Positions 56,970-64,000 of a DNA stretch of 64,000 nucleotides are shown piece after piece (positions within the stretch are counted from its first letter, which is position 1; every line of letters begins with the position of its first letter). Location: NCBI GenBank assembly GCA_905221605.1, contig CAJNDS010002384.1:124001-188000 (forward strand), in the 5' to 3' direction. Both the position numbers and the translations under genes were made by a program. The notes under the pieces were generated by a model. That model searched no databases, was not told where the DNA came from, and saw only the letters and a list, made by a program, of their open reading frames with translations. This DNA is from Symbiodinium natans (lineage: Eukaryota; Sar; Dinophyceae; Suessiales; Symbiodiniaceae).

Positions 56970-58690
56970 TCAGAAATACTTCATCGCCAAGAAAGTCGAA
57001 ACACGCCGGAAATAGTTGTCAAATGGTCCGCCGGGATCAGGACCCCAAAGGTGCTCGAGCTGAGGATAACAATGAACCATGCCGTGCTCTACAAAGGCGT
57101 CCAGCTCAACGCCATGTCTCTTCATGTGGCTGGCCAGTCGCTCAATCTGCGAACGGAAAACCTCACAGCCACCATAGTCCAACAGGGTTCGAGGAAAGGA
57201 CGCAGGCCAACGCTTGCAGCGACCTGGTGAAACCCGAACGTCTTGAAGCGGGATGCCTTTGGCATAAATCCCGGCTATGACCTCTGCCTGCTTTGCTGGA
57301 ATATAATCCACATCTGCGTACTTCTGCCACGATTCCTCACAGGTGTCAGACAAGTCCACCCAGGGGGAGAGCAGAATTAGACCTTCCGGCAGCGGCACAG
57401 GGTTCTCCACGCTCTCTGCGTTTTGCGCAAGTTCCTGGGTAAGCGACAGGACGAGGTTGCCTCCAGCACTATCACCCCCAAGGAAAATGGCGTCAGCAGT
57501 GCCGCGTTCGATGATGCCCTTGTATACATCAATGATGTCGTTCTTAGGCACTGGAAATGGGTGACTTGGAGGCTTCCGGAAATTAACACAGAAGGTTGGC
57601 ACGCCAGTGTGCACCACAATCTTCGCAAGAAAGAAGCGATGTGTGGCTGGAGAGCACAGCACGAACCCGCCACCATGAGCCCACACAAGGACCTGTGCTG
57701 AATGGGTGTGCGGCTCCACCGAGTCTGGAAGGATCCACTCTCCACGGATGTCGGCAATTGTGTCGTGAACAATGTGGACGCCTCAAGCAGAAGGGTTTGA
57801 AAGGTTTCACGCACTCTAGACTTGCACTGTGAGTTACCCTGATGGCCTGATGGCATGGACAATGAGGAGGCGGTGCGCAGGATTGACTCTGCCAAGGGCT
57901 TGAGGAAGGTCTGAATGGCCTGCTCTGAGCTGAGAAGCGACCTCGGATGGGGCACCGGCCACCAAGCTGCAAAGCTTCTCAACAAGAATCTCGCAAATGG
58001 CGGCCAAGGACCACCCGCAAGAAAACGAGAGATAAGGCAGCTGGGAGACAAAGGAACTCTGCGAACGGTCTCCCGAACAACTGCAATTGCGCGCTTGAAT
58101 CGCGATGGCCATGCCCGACCGATCAAGTGATCACGGTGCCGGTCCTGCGAGCTCCAGAAGGGCGACTCGTGGCGGCTTCCCTGCCACCAGTCTGCTGCAT
58201 ACTTTACCATATCGTTGGCAAGGACTGTCGTCTTGCGCCGGCTCCGCTTGGCCACCTTTTTGGCAGTGTCCCCCATGATTGATGCAGCTATAGCCATCTT
58301 GGTCTTGAACGGGCTCTTCTCGAGGGATTCTTCGAATGCCGCGAGGTCAGCCCAAAACTCTCTTTCTAAGCTCTCCGCTACAGAGGACATGCTTAGCGCC
58401 ATCTGCACTGCCTCGACTTCGGCATCGTTCTCAAAATAATGCAAGCAATTCTCCCAACAAAGGGATATGTCATTAAAAATCAACTCTGGGTCGATCAAGC
58501 CATCTACATCATCGTAGTGCCCGCAGTCCAGGTGCTTGCTAATGGTGTGGAGGTCCATGGGCGTCTCAACAACATCCGGGTAGTCATCCAAGCCCAGTTC
58601 TCGCCAATTGACTGGCACAAGAAATGGTGCCCCCTCGGGTTCAAGGGAGAGCTTGCTCAGGAGATCTCCAAGCTGCCTGCTCTGACGGGA
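56970..58690 (-). CDS. Bromodomain fused to HSL-family alpha/beta hydrolase
   Basis: Exon 1 (about 58683-57838) starts after a 3' splice signal and encodes a bromodomain: helix Z (RQLGDLLSKLSLEPEGAPFL), then PVNWRELGLDDYPDVVETPM, DLHTISKHL, and the last helices around ELIFNDISLCWENCLHYFEN. The acetyl-lysine-binding Asn of the usual YN motif is Phe here (HYFEND). About 150 residues of helical linker follow in the same open frame. A 56-base intron (57837-57782, GT-AG, phase 1) leads to exon 2. Exon 2 encodes the hydrolase: HGGG oxyanion motif (LVWAHGGGFVL), nucleophile motif GGDSAGGNLVLS, a probable acid in GGCEVF, and His in EHGMVHCY. It ends at a stop at 56970. This matches the hormone-sensitive-lipase group (alpha/beta hydrolase fold 3), which cleaves acyl esters or sometimes N-acyl groups. 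Because bromodomain and linker share one exon without a stop, the fusion does not rest on a guessed splice. Further upstream exons are likely. Confidence 0.85.
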
Positions 58691-58694
58691 AATT

Positions 58695-58766
58695 GGGATG
58701 AAATGGAGAGAATTAGGGCAACTAGAAAATGGGATGAATTGGGGAGAATTCGGGCAACTAGTAACT
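58695..58766. repeat. 36-bp direct tandem duplication
   Basis: Two copies of a 36-base unit beginning GGGATGAA, with about five differences (58695-58730 and 58731-58766). It lies immediately upstream of the bromodomain exon on the transcribed strand, next to its 3' splice site, and so is probably intronic. Confidence 0.9.
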
Positions 58767-58888
58767 AGAACTCAGTGAAACACAAAGGCGGCGATCTGTC
58801 GACCCAACCTGCGCAACACAAATACGGAAACCCGACCCCTGCGCATGTCCTCCGGTGACACTCAAGATAGAAAGCAAAGGCAAACATG

Positions 58889-59185
58889 TCATTCTGGCCT
58901 GCAACACCACTTGTGTATCAGTCGATCTGCATTGAAGACCGGATCGCCCTCGGAAGGGGAACCAAGGGAGCCCAGAGAGCCAATGGAGCTGGAGCTAGGT
59001 GAGGCGTCAGATCCTTCAGGGATCTCGCCCGGGAGGCTGATCATGCGCCTGAGCTCCAGCTCAGCATGTGAGGCATCTGAGATCATCCGAGCCATCGCAA
59101 GACAACGGCAGCTGAGGTCCCCGCAGCTAATGGCCATGTCGCCCACAATCACGTTCGAAGGACGCATGCGGCGAACAGGGATCGG
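58889..59185 (-). CDS. Candidate upstream exon of the bromodomain-hydrolase gene
   Basis: Open frame with protein-like character: PVRRMRPSNVIVGDMAISCG, CRCLAMARMISDASHAELEL, then a Ser/Gly linker (SPSSSSIGSLGSLGSPSEGD). It lies about 200 bases upstream of the bromodomain exon on the same strand. It could be the preceding exon or the 3' end of another small gene (stop at 58889). No domain recognised. Confidence 0.4.
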   Translation of the reverse strand, partial: PIPVRRMRPSNVIVGDMAISCGDLSCRCLAMARMISDASHAELELRRMISLPGEIPEGSDASPSSSSIGSLGSLGSPSEGDPVFNADRLIHKWCCRPE

Positions 59186-59949
59186 TCCAGCTGCAATTTA
59201 GATCTAAAGCTGAGTTTGCAGGTTCAGAATCAGGGCCCTCATGTTCCGACCCATGCCTTGAGATCTGACATCTTCCTTGATGCTGCTTCTTCAGGCAAGT
59301 CTCAACCCAGCCCGCTTGTGCCAACGTGGGGCGGTTTTCGGATGCACTATGGAGTTGTTGTGCTAGATCAGGGCTTCATAGACGCACCTTCTACAAGCAC
59401 CTCTTTTGCAGAACCGGTGTTGAACAACCCAGAACCATCCCTCATTTGGGCAGCAGGCCAGTATGATCCCTGCTGTATCGTATGCTGTGCTCGGCCCGGG
59501 CTTTGGCAGAAGCCCGACTCGCCGATGTGGATCTGGGAGCCACGAGAGCAGGTCCAACGCCTCCGGCCTCAGGAAAGGCTTCCCCGCCCGACTGGAAGAG
59601 AATCATGATACCCCATGTTCCTCCATATTCCCCCATAGCACCCCATGGCGTTAAATGTTCGCCCAAAAATCTGTCTCAGGATGTAGCTTCAGGCCAGGCA
59701 GATCAAGTGGGAGGGGCGGCGCACTCTTCCGGACCTGCTGCAGGGGGGCTTGACCCCACGTGCTTGCTGGGATGGCGCTCTGGTTGATGCTTTGTTTTCC
59801 ATCAACTTGTGGTTCAGCTGACTGGTTCTGATGTCGAGAGCATGATGGCATTTGTGATGAATTGTGGGTGAAACGCCCCCGGATACTCTGATCACGGAGG
59901 CCATGACAAAGAAAAGCCCGCTCGCTGCAGGCGCTTCTCAATCCTAGTC
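59186..59949. other. Intergenic or intronic DNA
   Basis: Nothing recognisable. This lies downstream of the armadillo-type gene ending at 59950 and upstream of the candidate exon at 59185. Short imperfect repeats of CCCCATG/CCATAT occur at about 59610-59650. Confidence 0.5.
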
Positions 59950-61140
59950 TCAGAATTCGATCTCAACCTCCGGAGCCTCCGGAACCTCGCTGCTTGGGGC
60001 GTTCGGGGCGATGAGGCCTGGGCCTCGGGTGCCTGGGGCGCCTGGGCTCGAGCCCGGGGAGCCATGGCTCTCAAGGCTTTGCTGCAAGGCCAGGTACCAC
60101 TGCGCCAAGTCCCTCTCAGAGCCATAACGTCCGACAGCCTCTTCAACGGCACCGAGACCTCCGGCTTCCGCTACTGCTAATCCGGCCTCGTCGCTGAATC
60201 CAGACATGGTTGCTAATGCAGCCGCGCACCGCTCCACGACCTCAAGGTCGTTCAAGCTGCATGCCAAGGTCATGACCAGAGCTTCTGCCACTTCTAACTG
60301 CACCGCAGTTTCAACAACAAGCTCTCCTCCATGCGCGAAGAGCACTTGAAGAACGCTGGCACTCCACTTGCGAATCTCAGGTGATTCAGATGCCAGCCCA
60401 TTCTGCTGCAGGATCGATACGACGATGTCCAAGCCATCTTTAGCTGCAATCTCTGTCGCACCCAACTCTTCATTTGACTCACAAACTGCCCAAAGAACCC
60501 GCAAGCATGCAAGCTGAAGAGGCACGTCCTCTACAAGCGCAGAAGCCTCTTCCGAGTCTGCCTTGCCCACCGTCAGCTGCAAAGTGCCCAGTGTGGAGGC
60601 CAAACAGCCAGTCGTCGTAGCCTCATCAGCGGCATCACTTCCTCCTTCTAACACCAACGCAGCCAGCAAGGAAGCGACCCTCTCCAGCAACGACGGCGAA
60701 TCGTGGGCCCGAAAAGCAGAAGCTAGCACGTCCAGCACGCCCTCCTGCAGTAAGGTACAAGCTATAACAGTACTGTCGGACGTCTCATCTGCCCCATCAA
60801 TTTCAAGGGCACATAGCAACGCCGAAAAACACCATCGCTGAACGTCCAAAGAGCTTGCATGCGCAGCTGCTGCATGCAGAAGAAGAGCTAGGTCTTTCTG
60901 GCCAACCATCTCAAAGCGTTGGAACATCTCTTGCAATACGGCAGCTGCCCAACGCTGCACTTCCGAGCTGGTCGAATGACTTTCCATTGCAGCGGCCACA
61001 TGTTCCGAGACGGATGCTTGGACCACGTCCTCCTTCTGTGCCCGCTTGAGTACCCCCAGCAACTGCACGAAACCGTCCCGCACCTCTGCTGGCGACTCTG
61101 CGCCCAACCTACCCAGATGCACCGACAGTTCCGAAGCCAT
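59950..61140 (-). CDS. Armadillo-type helical repeat protein
   Basis: Complete, intronless frame of 396 codons from an ATG at 61140 to a stop at 59950. The sequence is almost entirely alpha-helical, with repeated units of about 40-50 residues. Each has a hydrophobic core and a conserved Trp/Ala pattern: EVQRWAAAVLQEMFQRFEMV, DVQRWCFSALLCALEI, PLQLACLRVLWAVCES, EIRKWSASVLQVLFAHGG, EVVERCAAALATMSGFSDEA, RDLAQWYLALQQSLES. This is the pattern of armadillo/HEAT-like proteins, which act as binding scaffolds. The C-terminal ~45 residues are Gly/Pro/Ser-rich and acidic (PGSSPGAPGTRGPGLIAP), probably a flexible tail. No catalytic motif is seen and the partner is unknown. Its start lies about 315 bases downstream of the stop at 61456. 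Confidence 0.78.
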   Translation of the reverse strand: MASELSVHLGRLGAESPAEVRDGFVQLLGVLKRAQKEDVVQASVSEHVAAAMESHSTSSEVQRWAAAVLQEMFQRFEMVGQKDLALLLHAAAAHASSLDVQRWCFSALLCALEIDGADETSDSTVIACTLLQEGVLDVLASAFRAHDSPSLLERVASLLAALVLEGGSDAADEATTTGCLASTLGTLQLTVGKADSEEASALVEDVPLQLACLRVLWAVCESNEELGATEIAAKDGLDIVVSILQQNGLASESPEIRKWSASVLQVLFAHGGELVVETAVQLEVAEALVMTLACSLNDLEVVERCAAALATMSGFSDEAGLAVAEAGGLGAVEEAVGRYGSERDLAQWYLALQQSLESHGSPGSSPGAPGTRGPGLIAPNAPSSEVPEAPEVEIEF

Positions 61141-62327
61141 GGGCCGAGCACATGAAGAAATTCTTAAGAAGTATCAAAGGATCAAGGAAGGCGACGTGGG
61201 TCTGCAGGCTTTGGGTGTGCCGTGGTGTGGCCTACCCTTGGCGATTCCTCGGACACTGGTGGCCAACATGTGTCTTCTTGCGACGGCGTACAGTTTCTGC
61301 AGCAACGCGCGGCATAAAAGCAACTATCTGATCTTAGCCCTGGCATGTGTCTCACATTTCTGACTTCTGGCACATCAGATGGCAGCGGTGGCTCCGGTCA
61401 CTGATTCAAGCATCAGGCTGCGCTAAGCTGGACTTGCTGCTGCCTCACCTGTTGACTAGGGGGAACGGATTGAAACACTTGCTCCACACTTCGTGCACGT
61501 TGCGATCATAAGATCCTCGCAACAACTGCCAGTGTCGGGACTAACCAATGCAAGATACCAGCTGTCGAGTTCCAAGTCCTCTTTTGGCAAAGCTGGCTCA
61601 AGGAGCAGTAAGGGCCTTGACTGATTCGGCCGCCAGCTGCCAAATACTCTGGGCATCGGCTTGTAGCGCGTGCCATACCTGGAAAGACAGCGAAGCAGTG
61701 TCTTGGGACCTTCAGCCTTCACCTCAGCTGGCCACACCTAGACTCCCGAAACTTGCCCAACTCTGCAAGCTAATCGGGCTCAACCGTGACTGAACCCCTG
61801 TTGGCCTTGTGGAAGCCTTTACAAGAGAGGCCGGAACCGAAGTTGCGAGACATCCATGGACCAGCTAGCGAGCCCAAGAATGAGGGAAACTTAAGCAGCA
61901 CAGCGAAAACAGAGATGCAAGACACTTTGACCCTTTGAGCTCAACACCCAGCGGCGGAGGAACCAGCTTTGAAGCTCCTGGTTCTCTTGACATCATGGAT
62001 ATGACATCATGGATACTTGGCCACCTACTCGGACATCAACCCGGAAGCTCGAAACGATGAGCAAACGCCATGCCCAGAAAAAGGTCACATAGACCCATAA
62101 AGCAGTACTTCTACAAAAAGAACGCACAAGCGACTATGAAAACGGGTAAGCCGCAGACAAAGCAGAATGCGGTTTAGCCGTTCACTCCTCTGCTTTTCCT
62201 ACGGGTTCCTGGAAGGGACGGCTGACTCTTCAGGAGAGTCCCTGCAGGCGTGCTTCCCGTACAAAGAATTAACGAGACAAGTGCGATTGTCCGATGGCTG
62301 AGCAACCTTTGCTGAGGCTGTTCCTCA
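61141..62327. other. Intergenic stretch with an ambiguous exon
   Basis: A minus-strand frame at 61456-61737 looks protein-like (FGSWRPNQSRPLLLLEPALP, then YLALVSPDTGSCCEDLMIA). A second frame over the same bases (WHALQADAQSIWQLAAESVK, ending TAP and stop near 61593) is equally plausible. At most one is real, and either would be the last exon of a gene or part of a 3' UTR of the gene ending at 62336. The remainder shows only a short repeat (ATATGACATCATGGAT) near 61995-62012. Confidence 0.4.
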
Positions 62328-62335
62328 TCAACGGT

Positions 62336-63738
62336 TGTCTGCAGCTGCTATGTCACTCATGCTGTGAAGTAGAATGGAGACACGTGCCTGAAATCCATCG
62401 CTGCGCTTTGCGGATGGATGGCTGCTGATCTGCTCTAACACAGGCACCAAGCCCTCTTTGTACATAAGCTCGCTGTTGGCAGGCAAGCCTGAAAGCATGA
62501 TGAGCAGCAACAACGACTGGTAAACAAATTCTAAGTTCATATCAGTGTCGTGATCTGTCAACCCTTCAATCAGGTGGGGTATAACTCGTGTTCCAATGTA
62601 GTGCTTCTGGTCGTTTCGACTAGCGCACAGCTGCTTCAGCGCAAACATGACCTTGCTGCACAGTGTGCATCCCATCCGGACGGTGTTGAAGATGTACATC
62701 AAGCACTTCACGGTATGAGGGTAGAGGTCCTGAGCAGTCGCACAGATTCCGACCAAACTCAAGCATGCCTCAATTTCCGAGATGCCTCGCGCTGAGCCCA
62801 CAAGCACTACCACACTGTTCGGAACAAGAAGCGAGCAACTAGAAAGAAAGGAAGAACGACAGAATGAAGGCCGAAGTGGCGATGAACTGCTCTCGAAAGC
62901 GGTCGTCATTGCAGAACTGCCCGATCACAATGCAGGTCTGGGTCAGCAGCCTCTCCTTGGCAATGCTGCCCAAGGCTGCAGTGCTCATTCCCTGCGCCTT
63001 TTTTCCGGTGGGCCGGACCTGTGCATAGGAAGAGGTCATGATGTCGTAGAGGATGGGTATGAGCCCTGCTGAAGCGATGACGTTGCGATTGTGTGGCTCC
63101 TTGGTCAAGTTTACCATCAACATCAAGGTGTAGTAGCTGAGGTCATCTTCCTTGGCTTGCATGTTCTGCACTGCAATCTTGGCCATCCCCTGGCCCATGA
63201 GCAGCATCTTCACGGCCTGGTTCCCGCTGCTCAGGTTCACCAGGGCTGCCGACGCATAGGTGGCCAGGAAGGCGCCCCCCGTCCTGAGCAACGAAAGCAT
63301 GGCTGGGACGACGATGAGGTTCGCGGAAGAATCGTCATCCTTCTTGGCGTCGGCTTCGCGCGACGCCTTCATCTCCATGAAAAGTCTGCAGATATAAGCC
63401 TTCAAGGTCACCCCGCAGCCTGCCTCCAAAAGGTTCGCCAGACAGCGAAAGAAGTCCGCATCACGACCCTTTCCTATTTGCTTCTTCAGGAAGTCCGTGC
63501 TCAAGACTGCAAGCATTACCCTGTCATTGAAGGTCCACTGGCACAAGTTTCGACCGCGCATCTGCTGGGTCAAACTTACTTCAAGGAATGGCTTGGTCAT
63601 ATCCCTGGCTCGCAGATGCAGGAGGAAGAGGAAGGCCGCATAGGCTTTCTTGTAGCTCTCCTCGGTCAATGCCGAAAGTCCTGCAGAGGCATGTGAATTG
63701 AATAACGAGCTCATGTTTTGCTCCTCAACTTGCTTCAC
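62336..63738 (-). CDS. Armadillo-type repeat protein, 5' end uncertain
   Basis: Two exons. Exon 1 (from about 63690 or upstream to about 62895) encodes helical repeats: YKKAYAAFLFLLHLRARDMT, NDRVMLAVLSTDFLKKQIGK, PAMLSLLRTGGAFLATYASA, ALVNLSSGNQAVKMLLMGQG, YYTLMLMVNLTKEPHNRNVI and IVIGQFCNDDRFREQFIATS. Exon 2 (about 62812-62336) continues with EIEACLSLVGICATAQDLYP, VKCLMYIFNTVRMGCTLCSK and YIGTRVIPHLIEGLTDHDTD, and stops after ISDIAAADNR-like residues (SDIAAADNR). The AALVNLSSGNQ and LMVNLTKEPHNRNVI units are typical armadillo repeat cores. The Met at 63738 is the first in frame, but a CTCTGCAG 3' splice signal at about 63681-63688 suggests coding sequence begins there and that earlier exons lie beyond it, possibly outside the window. 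Scaffold function is inferred from the fold; no family could be fixed. Confidence 0.75.
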
Positions 63739-64000
63739 AGTGGCCCTATTGCATGACTGCCTGGCTACATGGGTCCTTCGATCAATAAATCCAAGTTAAA
63801 CCTCGCACCCAAAAGCCCACCATCCACTGCCCAAGCAAAGTAGCGAGCAACGCGGGCGAGCCAGCCGTGCTGAATCTTGAGCTTGGCCTTAGCTTGCATG
63901 AGTCCCCACTCGACCTCACGCCTCAGATGGCTACAGCAAAACACAGAAAGACGCCGGCCTCTTCGTCAAGAGCCTGCGCTTGAATGCCGGAAGGCAGACC
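63739..64000. other. Edge of window upstream of the last gene
   Basis: No recognisable exon. This may be an intron or the 5' flank of the armadillo-type gene to its left. Confidence 0.45.

Noticed and set aside
57782-58618. Reading the 413-codon frame straight through to 57377
   Set aside because: Beyond 57838 this frame loses protein character. The hydrolase motifs lie in another frame, reached by the 56-base GT-AG intron.
63091-63696. 201-codon plus-strand open frame
   Set aside because: It is the antisense shadow of the armadillo-type exon, whose minus-strand translation has clear repeat structure.

Overview
This window looks like nuclear DNA of a dinoflagellate, or a close relative. The evidence is: (1) every gene I can identify by protein family lies on the minus strand, in one head-to-tail array; (2) coding exons are small islands in long non-coding stretches with balanced base composition; (3) several introns make sense only with GA or GC at the 5' splice site, as known from dinoflagellates; (4) telomere-like AACCCTAAA heptamers are scattered through the intergenic DNA; (5) there are many simple repeats and homopolymer tracts. 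There is no sign of operons, ribosome binding sites or other prokaryotic organisation. I found no complete rRNA, tRNA, spliced-leader or CRISPR feature.

Genes are transcribed from high to low coordinates, so the array begins at the right edge. From right to left it holds: an armadillo-type helical repeat protein (62.3-63.7 kb); a second, intronless armadillo-type protein (59.95-61.14 kb); a bromodomain fused to a hormone-sensitive-lipase-family hydrolase (57.0-58.7 kb, perhaps from 59.2 kb); several unidentified exons (52.4-56.1 kb); a repeat-rich gap with an AT-rich island and telomere-like blocks (46-52 kb); a small acidic membrane protein candidate (45.8-46.1 kb); an unidentified multi-exon gene (42.0-44.4 kb); a bifunctional NDP-forming acyl-CoA synthetase plus GNAT acetyltransferase of the bacterial Pat type, in about 13 exons (36.3-41.5 kb); an unidentified probable membrane protein (34.4-35.5 kb); an unidentified ORF (29.6-30.2 kb); a fucosyltransferase-like gene (27.5-28.4 kb); an unidentified 283-codon ORF (21.9-22.8 kb); a basic coiled-coil-like gene (17.2-17.8 kb) directly upstream of a TDP2-like phosphodiesterase (15.75-17.03 kb); further unidentified exons (8.7-10.4 kb); and a SAMTOR/BMT2-like methyltransferase-fold gene with an organelle-type presequence (5.3-7.3 kb). 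The left 5 kb has no gene I can support.

The identified proteins do not form one obvious pathway. Two of them touch acyl chemistry: the acyl-CoA synthetase/acetyltransferase and the bromodomain-hydrolase fusion. I note this only as a possibility. Exon limits given as approximate come from reading frame continuity, family motifs and visible splice signals. I could not run any search or splice predictor.
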